DNA of 64,000 nt from Euglena gracilis (GCA_039621445.1 CP154956.1:55025419-55089418), one strand, 5' to 3'; counted from the first letter of the stretch, positions 30,168 to 40,464 are shown. Notes: generated from the letters alone by a model not told the origin. Translations and numbers: made by a program.

Positions 30168-32609
30168 TCATGCACTCCCCCGCCGTGGGGGTGTGGACGT
30201 CCTCTTCCCCTTTCCCCTTCTCCACCAGCACTGTCGTGCCATATGTCCCGTTTTCCCGCACTCATAACATTTTTTTCCAGGGCATTCCCGAGACCAGTGA
30301 TCTGTGGCCCCGCACTGGCTGCAGGGCTGGTCCACCGAGGGGCCACTCCGGGGGCTCCTCGGGGGGGTTTGTTCCCTGCTGGTGGCTGAGTGAGGGGTTG
30401 GGGACCTGGCTGGGCGAAACTCTGAGCCGCCCTTGCCAGCTCCCTTGCCGAACCCCTTCCCCTTTTGCCCCGGGCTGGGTGACCTGCGTCCCTCCCGTCC
30501 CTTTCCAGGAGACCCGCCCCGGTGCCGTGATTGCCTGTCCTGTGGCCCCTCAGGGCCTTTGGGGGGTCCTGCCTTTGCTCCTCCCTCAGCTGGCTGTGAA
30601 ACCGTTTTCTGGGGCTGGGCTGGGCTGGCTTCCAGGGATTTTACCTCAGAGACTGAAAAATTGTCAGGGCCCCCAGCCCAGTGGTCTTCCTGGTGGGCTG
30701 GGACCCCCCGTCCACCCCAAGAACGGCCATAGCTGTCAGACCGTTCCTGGCACCGCAGCTCATTTTCAGCGTGTCGAAAAACTTCTTCCAATCCCAGCTT
30801 TGTTTCGTGGGGGGTGATTTTCACTGTATTGCCCCCCTGCAGCGTGGCCCCGTTCCTCATCATCAGCCTCTCCAGCGCCCGCCGGCTGTAGAGCTTGATG
30901 AGGAAGGAGTCCCGGTGTGCCCTGACTGTCACCGGCTCCCCCTCACCCACAGCCTCCTGGGCGAGCTGTGTTGCCTTTTCCGCCGTCAACCCAGGGATGT
31001 GCCACAGCCGCACTGTGGGCGCATCCTGATTTTTTAGGGTCTGCTCCCTGATTATTGCCCTACGCATGGAATCTGGGAGCTGCTGCAGAACCAGAGCCTG
31101 TGCTTCCTCCTCAGAGGGGTTTTCCATCCGGCAGAAAATTAATTTAAACTGGCTTTCATATTCACGCCACGCTGGGAGGGTTAATTTGCCCGTGTTTGCC
31201 GGCCTGAGGGCCCTGAGCTGCTCATGCAGCGAGGCCTGGATGTCACCGCCGTATTTCTGGGCCAGCCAGTTCCAGAAATCCTGGAACCTGACCCGTTCCC
31301 CCATTTCCTGTCGCCGCTGGAGTTCCAGCCGGCTGCTGTGGTCCAGGCAGCCGGTCAGAACAAGCATTTTAAATTCCTCCCCCACTGGCTGTCCCATGGA
31401 AACCTGCTGCATGTAAAGCTGAAATTTTACTGAAAAATCATGAAAATCCCCTTTCAGCTCTGGTTTTACAAGGTCTTTGGTGAGGAGTGTCGCCAGCGGC
31501 CCCAAAAACATGCTGGCTGCTGGGCTGGGGGCTGCTGGCGCCACGTGGACCGGAGCTGCCTGGACCCCCCGGACCCAGGCTCCCGTGTCCTGGGACCCAA
31601 AGGCCAGAGGGGCAGCGCTGCACGATGCTGCCCCAGCCTCAGGGGCCCAGGCGAAAGGGTCCATTGCCCCCGTGAACTCCCCTCCTGCGGGGAACCCACG
31701 GGGCTGGGGGGGCCACTGGTGCTCGGCTGATTTCACCCCTGATTGATCCCTGCCCTGGCCCTGTAGATCTGCTGTGCCTGCTGCCTGTGGTTTCGCTGGG
31801 CTGGACTGTCCCGTTGTTCGTGAATTTTGCTGAGACTGTTGCTGCTGCTCCTGGGCTCCCAACCTGGCTAAAAAATTAAAAAATCCGTGAGCTTTAATCT
31901 GGCGTTCCGCTTCCTCCCAATCCACCCCCTGGAACCCGAACGTGCCAGGTGTTTGGGCAGCTGGGGTCCCTCCAGCAGCGGGGACCTGGACCGGACTGCC
32001 CCCCGCAGCCATGGGACCCTGGGGCTGGCTGCCCCCTGCAGCCGTGGGACCCTGGGGCTGGCTGCCCCCCGCAGCCGTGGGGCCCTGGGGCAGACTGCCC
32101 CCCACAGCCCTGGGACCCTGGGGCTGGCTGCCCCCCGCAGCCGTGGGGCCCTGGGGCAGGCTGCCCCCCGCAGCCATGGGACCTGGGGGCTGGCTGCCCC
32201 TTGGTCTCTGGGGGCCAGAACCCGAAAACCCATTGGGAAAAACTGCAGTCACGGAAGCTGGGCCCGGGGATACCACTTCCCCGGGTGTGTGGGCCACTGC
32301 CCCCGCTGCCCCGCTGCTGGGGCGAGCAGAGAGCCCCTGGGGGGCCACGGGCCCCTTGCCTCCCAGCACGCCGGGATGGACTGGGAGCTGGTGCTGGGGG
32401 CCAGGAGGCATATTGCCCCCCACGGCAACCGAGCCATTGGCACTCTGGGCCCCCGGCGTGGACTGGGTCTGGGGGTCTGTGGTTGCCGGGGGCACTCTGG
32501 CTTCGGGGCCTCGGGGGTCCTCGCTCTCCGGCCCCACTCCTCTGGGTGGCTGCGGTAGCTCCTGGATGGAGGGGCAAAATTTTTCAAAATTTTCGATTTT
32601 GTTTTCCAA
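30168..32609 (-). CDS. Gag polyprotein with two zinc knuckles
   Basis: An uninterrupted frame of 813 codons. The N-terminal third is Gly/Pro/Gln-rich with repeated QGPTAAGGSLPQGP-like units of 12 residues (about residues 135-210). A capsid-like domain follows (KGDFHDFSVKFQLYMQQ, and CLDHSSRLELQRRQEMGERV). The C-terminus has two CCHC knuckles: CSQCGATDHWSREC and CYECGKTGHMARQC. It would package the element's RNA. The frame continues through the stop into the Dam-like ORF. The true start may lie higher, in sequence disrupted by the foldback insertion. Confidence 0.85.
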   Translation of the reverse strand: MENKIENFEKFCPSIQELPQPPRGVGPESEDPRGPEARVPPATTDPQTQSTPGAQSANGSVAVGGNMPPGPQHQLPVHPGVLGGKGPVAPQGLSARPSSGAAGAVAHTPGEVVSPGPASVTAVFPNGFSGSGPQRPRGSQPPGPMAAGGSLPQGPTAAGGSQPQGPRAVGGSLPQGPTAAGGSQPQGPTAAGGSQPQGPMAAGGSPVQVPAAGGTPAAQTPGTFGFQGVDWEEAERQIKAHGFFNFLARLGAQEQQQQSQQNSRTTGQSSPAKPQAAGTADLQGQGRDQSGVKSAEHQWPPQPRGFPAGGEFTGAMDPFAWAPEAGAASCSAAPLAFGSQDTGAWVRGVQAAPVHVAPAAPSPAASMFLGPLATLLTKDLVKPELKGDFHDFSVKFQLYMQQVSMGQPVGEEFKMLVLTGCLDHSSRLELQRRQEMGERVRFQDFWNWLAQKYGGDIQASLHEQLRALRPANTGKLTLPAWREYESQFKLIFCRMENPSEEEAQALVLQQLPDSMRRAIIREQTLKNQDAPTVRLWHIPGLTAEKATQLAQEAVGEGEPVTVRAHRDSFLIKLYSRRALERLMMRNGATLQGGNTVKITPHETKLGLEEVFRHAENELRCQERSDSYGRSWGGRGVPAHQEDHWAGGPDNFSVSEVKSLEASPAQPQKTVSQPAEGGAKAGPPKGPEGPQDRQSRHRGGSPGKGREGRRSPSPGQKGKGFGKGAGKGGSEFRPARSPTPHSATSREQTPPRSPRSGPSVDQPCSQCGATDHWSRECPGKKCYECGKTGHMARQCWWRRGKGKRTSTPPRRGSA

Positions 32610-33035
32610 AACGGAAAGACGATTCTTTATTTCGGCGTCCTTTTGATGTCCGCCTTATTGTTGAGTCCACCTCCATGAGCAGGGCGTTGTGGGCCTGGAT
32701 CACCTGCCCGTGGGTGGTGACCTCGGCCCACAGCTCCTGCAGGCTGTGGCCCTGCCCCTCAGCCCTGGCCCTTAGCTCCCTTATGTCTTCCCTTATGGTC
32801 CCTGGTTGTTCGGCGATGACTGTGGCCTGTCCGTCCAGCTCTGCTCGAAAATTTTGCAAGGCCTGTGCAATCCCTGCATTTCTTTCTCGCAGCCCCCCGA
32901 GTTCACCCGTCAGCTGGCTTAATTTTTGGTCCAGGGCCTCGGCCTGGGCCTCCCAGGGCACCCTCGGACCGCGCACACTCCCCTCCTCAGAAAAATTGCC
33001 GTGCAATTTAAATCCGACTCCTTTGCAGGTCCGAT
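32610..33035 (-). other. Gag upstream segment and rearrangement junction
   Basis: An open minus-strand frame with heptad-like sequence (REDIRELRARAEGQGHSLQE) runs from 32960 down toward gag and is probably the broken gag N-terminus. At 32955-33035 a 76-base copy of the 3' polypurine region plus the first 22 bases of the LTR is fused to it. The inverted arm begins beyond that. Confidence 0.55.
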
Positions 33036-35786
33036 GGTGCCCGCCCCAAGGGGGGGGTCCCAAGGGGGCCCAAAGGGGCCACGAAGGGCCGCGAGGAGGC
33101 TCCAAGGTCCCCAAGGGCCTTGTGAGGCCCCACTGGCCCCCAAGGGGGCCCCACAGTCCATTTTGACCAAGCCAAGGGAAGGTAAAGGAGGGGGCAGTTG
33201 GAGGTGGCCAACAGGCAACCCCCAAGGGGATGCGCAAGCCCTGCTGGGCTTTGCACAAGCATGCGCACCCCCTTGGTGGGCGCTTGGGATGGCGCAATTC
33301 ATTAAGAATTGCGCAAAGTATACCAAGTAGCCCCCCCCCAGCTGTAGCCCCCCTCCAATTGTAGATTTTCTGTTCACAGGGCTCTGTTCACACTCTGTTT
33401 TGTCTGACATTTGGCGTCAATTGTTTTGCATTGCAAGCCAATTCAAAGTTCAAAGTTTCAAGTTCAAGTCATTGATTATTACTGATTATTCATTCAAGTT
33501 CAATTGATTGGACCACCAAAGTATGTCATTTTCAACATCACTACCCTCAACAACACCCACCCCTACCCCATTTTTCCTACAAGGGGAAAACCCCCACCAG
33601 GTGGGCTCAAATAAAAACGATCCTACGCGGGTTGCGCCGCCAGGGGTCCCTTCACAAGGACCTCAGGAGGGGCAACCCCTACAAGGGGTTATTTGCAGCA
33701 GGGGGTCCCTGGAACTTCCATTTTTATTAATTGGGGCCACCAGGTGGCTGAATTGATATGTTGCGGGGGGGATTTTTTGTCCACCATTTTTTACTTTTCT
33801 GAAGTCTCTGGTACAGGGGGGTGTCTCCCCATTTTTCCTCCATGGAATGTATTTTCCCAACCAGATCATTTTCTGGGTGCTGCGTGGGGGGTGTTGGACA
33901 TTGCACCGATGAGCATTCTCTAAAGGTGGCTGGGGGTGTGCATGCTCTGCTCACACGCTTTCTGATCCTCCACGTTGTCGTTGGTGTTGTCATTTGACAT
34001 ACCATAGGGGCCCCTTTTTGGGTCTCCTCCTTGTTTAGGCTCGCCCCTGCCATGGGCATTGACAACGAAAGTTGAGGGGGGGGGCCTTGTCCTCCACTGC
34101 CCCTGTGGGGCATCCTCCTGTGGCTGCCACAGTGCATTGAAAAAACCCTGCTGGGGGACAGCCTTTTAGCTTCTTGGGGTTCTCCCCTTCTGACATTCGA
34201 TGGCCCCAGTGGCCTTGAAACTGTTGATGTTGAGCATGGTGATGGACCCAGTGGCCTTGGTGATAATTCTGGCCCCACTGGCCCTCTTGATGTTGGCTCC
34301 CCTGGCCCTCTTTAATTTTTGACAGTCCCCATTACCTTCTCTTTGCTCTTGGGGGTTATGCCCATTGAAAGTCTTGGGGGGCCTCTGGGAGCCAATCCTT
34401 TTCCCCTGATATGGCTTGTGATGAAGAAATGGTCGGGGTGGTGTTGTGGACCTGTGCTACCCCTGCAACTGGGCATCTGTTTGTGGAATCGGCCCGCTCA
34501 AATGAGGACATCCATGGACACTGCAATTCGATCCTTGGGAGCAAGGATCAAACACGTTGAGGGGGATGTGGGAAGCCGGCCCACCTTGAGAGAGTCAATG
34601 GGGGTTTTGATCCAGAAGGTCCAATCCTTGCATGCTAAACCGTCGGGATTGGAGGGTGCCTTGGACGGGCTCCAACCTCCTGTAGGGCCCCTCTTGCCGG
34701 ACTTGTGTGTGGACTCGACCCCGGTCACCCGCTGCCCCTGCACCCGCCGCTGGCGGCGCTGCTGGCAGACCGACTCTCTGCCTGCCCCGACCTTGGGGTG
34801 GCCCTCGGCTGCCTCTGGCTGCCACCTTCGCCGCCGCCCACGCCCACGGCCTTTGCCATTTGATTTTATTCACAGCCGAAACTGATCATATTTTTTCAAA
34901 AAAAACAAACGATTACTAAAACATGGACACCAAAAAATATTTTGTTGCCTTTACTGTCAGGCACTTTGACGTAATCTGAAAAAAATGTTGCTTTTTTCCA
35001 GGGGATTGTTTTTAGATTTGACGTTTTTGAGATTTGTGTCTGTCGTGTCAATGGTACCTTTGCATCACAACTCCAAGGCCTTTCTCAGACACCTCAGGCC
35101 CAAGAACGGGCAGAAAGGCTTACAAAGGTGTTGGCCAGCGAGCAAAACGTTAAAAGGTGCCCTTTGGGGCAAAGTATGTCCATTTGACATGCCATGGATG
35201 GGTTTGGAATGCTTCACGGCTGGAACATGGTTTCCATCTGGGGGGGGTATGAATATTTATGGACACCACTACATCCCGAGGAATTTCCCACCCCATCAAA
35301 GTCGATTACCTGTGAACAGCCCAACAAGGTGCAACCACCCAAATGTCGAACTCCTCTTACAGCTTGAATATAGTTTCCCCCCTTGTTCCAGTGACAAACA
35401 CAATTTTTTGGTAGTTCTAAACCTTGCCGGCGTGATAACCATTTCTGGTGAGTTGGCTCTTGCCAGCACAGCACGGTCCAACGTGGGGTCCAAGTGTTGG
35501 TTGTTTGTGTCCAAGAATCTTCAAATGAATGATGAGTGATTTTTTTGCCTTTTTGGCATGAGGTTCCCATTTTCCACAACAAAATCAATCCCCCCCATGC
35601 CCAAGCAGCACCACCCCTTTTGGCCCGTCAACGCAGGCCAAGGTGCCAACCGAAGCCAAGGCCCCAAAGGATGCCAGGCCCTCAGCCCAGCCGACTTTTC
35701 CGACAAGTACAGCTGCTTCTATGACAGCAACAGCAGTGGCCACAGGTGTGCTTTGGCAACCCGTGGAGTTGGCTCCACCAATGCAG
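33036..35786 (-). repeat. Inverted-repeat arm 2 (copy of 23157-25907)
   Basis: The reverse complement of arm 1 over about 2.75 kb with few differences. It carries the LTR (33036-33685), DIRS fragment and Ty3-gag pieces of the outside flank, now inside the element between leader and gag. All genes in it are fragments described under arm 1. Confidence 0.85.
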
Positions 35787-35878
35787 AGAGAAAGAGAATT
35801 CGATCCTACGCCCCAGGCACAAGCCCTGGAACGCGTTCCAGAGTTCCCGGTTCGGGCCTTTCTTTTTACCCCCGTGGG

Positions 35879-35945
35879 GGTACCCGCCGGGACTCGAACC
35901 GGGATCTTTGGGACCACAACCGAGTGCCAGATCCACTCGGGTACC
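35879..35945 (-). ncRNA. tRNA-like sequence (His-like) in the retroelement leader
   Basis: On the minus strand, GGTACCC and GGGTACC can pair as a perfect 7-bp acceptor stem around 67 bases. A T-arm CCCGG-TTCGAGT-CCCGG holds a B-box (GTTCGAGTC). CGAGTGGATCTGGCAC resembles an A-box/D-arm. The loop TTGTGGT resembles the GUG anticodon loop of tRNA-His. The anticodon stem is imperfect and the T-stem has one mismatch, so it is more likely a tRNA-derived relic or structural element than a working tRNA. Confidence 0.45.
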
Positions 35946-36051
35946 GGTGGCGATAATAAGGCGTGCCGCCTGCAGGGCCTTCTCCGGTCTCGACCCTGAG
36001 CTGTCGCCCGATTACCGCCAGGTGGTCCGCCCGCGTTCGCTTGGGGTAGTT

Positions 36052-36070
36052 GGCCGGCCTCGAACCGGCC
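36052..36070 (-). other. Second T-arm/B-box-like hairpin in the leader
   Basis: The minus strand reads GGCCGGTTCGAGGCCGGCC, giving a perfect 5-bp stem with loop TTCGAGG. It is followed by CAACTACC, which can pair with the GGTAG of the primer-binding site. A third, weaker unit (GGGTCGAGACC) lies near 35986-35998. Confidence 0.4.
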
Positions 36071-36088
36071 ACACTCCCCTTCCTCGGG

Positions 36089-36106
36089 AATCAACCTCTG
36101 CTACCA
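36089..36106 (-). promoter_or_regulatory. Primer-binding site
   Basis: Directly after the 5' LTR's final CA the minus strand reads TGGTAGCAGAGGTTGATT. A TGGTA(T/G)CAGAG start is typical of elements primed by the 3' end of initiator methionine tRNA. Confidence 0.65.
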
Positions 36107-36767
36107 TGTAGGGGTTGCCCCTCCTGAGGTCCCTGTGAAGGGACCCCTGGCGGCGCAACCCGCGTAGGATCGTTTTTATTTGAGCCCACCTGGTGGGGGT
36201 TTTCCCCTTGTAGGAAAAATGGGGTAGGGGTGGGTGTTGTTGAGGGTAGTGATGTTGAAATTGACATACTTTGGTGGTCCAATCAATTGAACTTGAATGA
36301 ATAATCAGTAATAATCAATGACTTGAACTTGAAACTTTGAACTTTGAATTGGCTTGCAATGCAAAACAATTGACGCCAAATGTCAGACAAAACAGAGTGT
36401 GAACAGAGCCCTGTGAACAGAAAATGTACAATTGGAGGGGGGCCACAGCTGGGGGGGGCTACTTGGTATACTTTGCGCAATTCTTAATGAATTGCGCCAT
36501 CCCAAGCGCCCACCAAGGGGGTGCGCATGCTTGCGCAAAGCCCAGCAGGGCTTGCGCATCCCCTTGGGGGTTGCCTGTTGGCCACCTCCAACTGCCCCCT
36601 CCTTTACCTTCCCTTGGCTTGGTCAAAATGGACTGTGGGGCCCCCTTGGGGGCCAGTGGGGCCTCAAAAGGCCCTTGGGGACCTTGGAGCCCCCTCGCGG
36701 CCCTTCGTGGCCCCTTTGGCCCCCTTGGGACCCCCCCCTTGGGGCGGGCACCCTCGGACCGCGCACA
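36107..36767 (-). repeat. 5' LTR of the nested Ty3 element
   Basis: It matches 25258-25922 in the same orientation and ends with CA against the primer-binding site. Its outer end borders CCCT at 36768-36771 and DIRS sequence. Confidence 0.8.
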
Positions 36768-38340
36768 CCCTTACAAGGATATGTTCACCAATTGCACGGG
36801 GGAACAAATGTCACCCACCAGGTGACCCCTGCTTTGCGATTTGCTCTGGCAAATATTGGAGGGCAAAAAAATTCAGGTTAAAACCATTAACGATTTCCTG
36901 GGGAGAAAAACCAGCCTAAAACGTTGTCAGTGTGCTTTTGGACTTCTGTGGGTAACTTTGGAACACATGGGGGTGCCCTCCCCTGAAGCCACCACAGACC
37001 AAGTGGCTGACGCTTTAATTAAATTATTCCAACTTTCCAAGCCCCAAGCCCGTAATGCCTACAGTGCAGACTCCTGGGTTTGGTGGGCTGAGATTCCACA
37101 CCCTGTTAAACCCCTACAAGAGGCTTTGGAACCAAAACCTGGAGAAGTATGGGGCATTTTGGGATCCACTCCCAATCCTCCTGGGGCTGGCAAATACGTC
37201 TATGCCCACTGGTATTTGTACATTGCGTACACAACTGATTTTTTTCTCCCGAATCCTCTGTTTATACCGATCCTCAGACTTATCACAAGTCAAACGAACC
37301 ACCAGTCTGTTGGGTAGGGCACCCTACATCAGGATTAAGCGTAAAGGACAAAAATTCCATAAGTGGGAAAGGGTGGCGCCATTCCCCAGTGTCCCCGAAT
37401 AAGCCCATTTCATTTAATGATGTACCATGTGGCCGCTACACGTTCATTCGCCAGACCTGGAGTCTCCCTCCAAATTTCATTGAAACCCCCCCTCAGGGCC
37501 ATAAGTGCAGACACTATTGCTTCATCAGAAAAGATACCCCACAGGTGTGGGGGCCAGAAGAGCAGGAGTTGGTATGCTCCCTTTCTGTCCAAGAAGTTTG
37601 TGAAATTGGCCAGTGGAGGGGGGGTGGAGGCTTTTACAGCCCACTATCAAAGACTGGGTGCTCAGGGTGCCCTGGAACATGCCCTGGCCCCCTAATTCAA
37701 GTGCACAATCTGGCCTCACAGGGTCAAAGTGCGGAGCCCAAGGTGTCTCGTACTCCCTCGAGGGAAACCGACAAGAAAGGAAGGGACACCGAGGGGGAAG
37801 CACAAAGACCTTGTGAGCCCCACCCCCCCACCCGTAAAAGAAAGATTGTGTTCAAAAGCCCTCGGTCGGAGAGTGGGGCCAGAGGGGGGAGAGGGGGGGG
37901 GGCACGGGCAAGAAGCCACGTCGCCCAGTCGGAGCAGCATCATCGGCCACCTCCGGCGAGGCGACACTAAGCAAGACCTCCCAACCCAACGCACCAGAGC
38001 AAACCAAACAGCACCGCCGGCAAGCAAGGCATGGCCTCGCAGGTCTTTGCGCTTCGCCCTCGGTGCCCCTTCCTCTCGGGTCGGTTTTTTCTCGAGGGAG
38101 TACGACAAGGCCCCGCAGGTTCACCTTCACCAAGAAGTTTTCGGAGACACTAGGAGCGCCAACTCCGGCAACAAACGCAGTAAGTAATACCCCGCCAAAA
38201 ACAATCGCACAACAAGCCCGGCAAAAGACTCCTCGGGCTCCGCACTTTGCCATTGTGAGGCCATGCCTTGCTCGCCGGCGGTTTGTTGTGTGATTGTTCG
38301 CTGCGCTGGGTTAGGAGGTCCCGCTTAGTGCCTTTTTTCG
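36768..38340 (+). pseudogene. DIRS-like element, right fragment: broken tyrosine recombinase and terminal repeats
   Basis: It continues the DIRS sequence interrupted at 25257. Fragments in two frames match the recombinase of the element at 41.5-42.4 kb: NAYSADSWVWWAEIPHPV, CTLRTQLIFFSRILCLYRSS, and GGGVEAFTAHYQRLGAQ with the catalytic Tyr. About 10 bases are missing near 37552 relative to the other copy, removing the His of the H-S-T-R box and shifting the frame. From 37740 to 38105 there are inverted repeats around CGTACTCCCTCGAGG, the terminal structure. Confidence 0.65.
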
Positions 38341-38436
38341 CCGGAGTTGGCTGATTCCTAACTTGTCCTTCGACACCCAGAATAAAGGAACAGAGTCAAC
38401 GAACGAAGAAGAACCAAGAAAAGAAGTCAATATCAA
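38341..38436 (+). other. Junction between two DIRS-like elements
   Basis: A short spacer with AATAAA at 38381-38386, a possible polyadenylation signal for the left element. Confidence 0.3.
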
Positions 38437-39889
38437 TTGAATATCCAGAAGGGCACGAACCAGACGAATATCAACTCAAAAGTCAATTATCAATTTTCAA
38501 GTTTGACTTCAATGAGCAATGCAGTTGAGAAGAAATTGGAATTTCATGGCCGCGGACGTCTTTCAGCAGAGGCCGCAGCAGCAGCTGGAGACCTTGGAGA
38601 TGCGGTCGACACGTGGCAAACCGTGACCGTTCTTCCCACCCAGACCCCCACCCCAGAAATTTCCCACAAAAACCCCCCCAGTGACGGCCACGGTCCTTGG
38701 ACCACTGTGGCCAGAAGCCCCAGAAAACAGAAGTCAGCCCAAGCCCTCAGTGGGCGAAGGATGGGCCATGGAGGCCCAAAATACATCAGCATTGGACATC
38801 CAAAGCCCACAGATCAGAGGCTTTTCCCCCAAGCCTGTACACAATTTGGCCAAAGGCTGGGGAGATGGAATTAAGGCCAAGGAGGTCACCATTACAGGGG
38901 CCATGGGGGCCAATTATACAAGCAAATCCCCTCAGGAAGGGGCAGAAAAGGTCTGTCAAACCCCCCAATTCATCTTACACAACAGCCCCTCTCAAGGGGA
39001 AAAGGGGGGGCCACAGCAGCCCCCCCCCAGATTTCCAGTGGGGTTGGAGACCAAGAAGCAATCAAGGCCTGGAAGACCACCAGATGGATTATGGAAATAG
39101 ATTTATACATGGAGGCCTTGGAGGCCAGCAGGGTGGACCCACAGTGGCCACCAAGAAGCCATGGGACATCATCCCCAACCAGCAGGGTGGACCCACAGTG
39201 GCCACCAAGGAACTAAGAAAGCTGCTGGAGCCCTCTGCCAAAAAGGGGAGAAAAAGGGACCCACACTGGCCCTTTTAATGACTCAGCCTCCGCAGGAAAA
39301 GGGACCCACAGTGGCCCTTTTGGAGGGAGGGGCAGGAACCCCTCCAACATTTAATTCTCAAGTCCCGATTGTTCAGTCAAGGGGGGGACCCACAGTGGCC
39401 CCCCTATGGTATGTCAACCAACCAGATCATCATGGAGAAGATAGGCAAAACAGGGGCATTAAGCCCTATGGTATGTCATCCAACAACAAGATCCTCCAGA
39501 CTGGTGATCAGAGAGGGAGAGAATGCATGACATCCCCCCAGAAAAAATTTGCTTTTCCAAGGGCCCAAGCCCTAAGGGACGTAGGGGTGCAATGTCCAAC
39601 ACCCCCAGCCCAGCCCCCCCAAAATCTTCTTATCCAGAAAACAACTTCAATGGAGGAAATAAAGGGAGACACCCCCCTCCATCAAAGGCTGCAAAAAAAC
39701 CAAAAATGCCCCTCACCACCAGTGCAGCCCTCCCAAAAAAATCTTATCCAGGAAATAAATTCCACGGAGGAAAAATGGGGAGACACCCCCCTCCATCAAA
39801 GGCTGCAAAAAAGCCTGAAATGGTGGGAAAAAATGCCCCCCAAAAAACATGTCAACTCATCAGGGATGGCATTCAACCCCCCTGGGTAA
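38437..39889 (+). pseudogene. DIRS-like element B, pre-RT (gag-like) region
   Basis: Three frames cover it with shifts. The unit GGPTVATK or GGPTVAPL recurs at least four times (39120-39410). A later unit, SMEEIKGDTPLHQRLQK and STEEKWGDTPLHQRLQK, is tandemly duplicated. No zinc knuckle is seen. DIRS gag proteins are poorly conserved, so the assignment rests on position before the RT and on the match to 24531-25200. Confidence 0.5.
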
Positions 39890-40464
39890 ACCCACCAAAA
39901 TTGTCCACCCACCCAAAACCCAGAGCAAATTTGAACCTACCCCAAGCAGAAAAAATACTGCTGGATTACAAAAAACCTGGATCCGTAAAGAGGGTGAGGG
40001 ATTCAACTACCCAGCACCTCATTCCCTGGTTTTTGATTTCAAAACCAGAAGGGGGACAGACCAAATGGAGGTTAATAAGCGATTGCAGGGAGCTAAATCA
40101 ACTGTTCCAATTGAAACCTTTCAAGCTGGATCACATTCAGCACGTTTCCCCTATTTTGGAAAAAGGCCACTGGGCAGCAAAAATAGACCTAAAGGATGCC
40201 TACTTCCACATACCAGTGAGCCAGGCCCTAAGGCTATTTCTAAGACATCAGGTGGGGGGGCAGACCTGGGAATTACAGGCGGGCTGTTTTGGCCTGAATG
40301 TTGTGCCCCAAATTTTCATGTCAGTAATGAAGACATTCGAAAAGCTGTGGAGAAAAAGGGGCATCCAGGTATTTATTTACCTGGACGACATTTTACTGGT
40401 AGCCCCAACACACAATCTCTTACAAAATCACCTGAACACAGTGGTCAGGGATTTAATCAAATAA
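39890..40464 (+). pseudogene. DIRS-like element B, reverse transcriptase domain
   Basis: It has WRLISDCRELNQLFQLKPF, AAKIDLKDAYFHIPVSQ and VFIYLDDILLVAPTHN. Y-L-D-D with D-L-K-D-A-Y-F-H is the DIRS-type RT pattern. The frame ends at TAA 40462-40464 and continues after it into RNase H. The RT copies element RNA; DIRS elements need no integrase and use a tyrosine recombinase instead. Confidence 0.78.

Larger units (their letters stand above)
35787..36088 (-). other. 5' leader of the Ty3 element
   Basis: About 300 bases between the primer-binding site and the inverted insertion, with tRNA-like segments (see 35879-35945 and 36052-36070). No open frame is recognised. Confidence 0.5.
25258..36767 (-). 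mobile_element. Nested Ty3-type chromodomain LTR retrotransposon lacking RT, with foldback insertion
   Basis: Two direct LTRs (25258-25922 and 36107-36767, minus orientation) bound the element, and CCCT flanks it on both sides (25254-25257, 36768-36771). In minus-strand order it has a 5' LTR, primer-binding site, leader, inverted copy of outside DNA, gag, Dam-like domain, integrase with chromodomain, polypurine tract and 3' LTR. Protease, RT and RNase H are absent. DIRS sequence lies on both sides, so it is inserted in a DIRS element. Confidence 0.7.

Noticed and set aside
31887-33166. 405-codon + strand frame rich in Pro/Gly/Cys
   Set aside because: It is the antisense shadow of the repeat-rich gag frame on the minus strand.
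33036-33690. Inverted LTR copy as the true 5' LTR of the nested Ty3 element
   Set aside because: It is in the wrong orientation. The directly oriented copy at 36107-36767 is followed by a primer-binding site and flanked by CCCT.
35879-35945. A functional tRNA-His gene
   Set aside because: The anticodon stem has mispairs and it lies inside a retroelement leader; kept only as tRNA-like.
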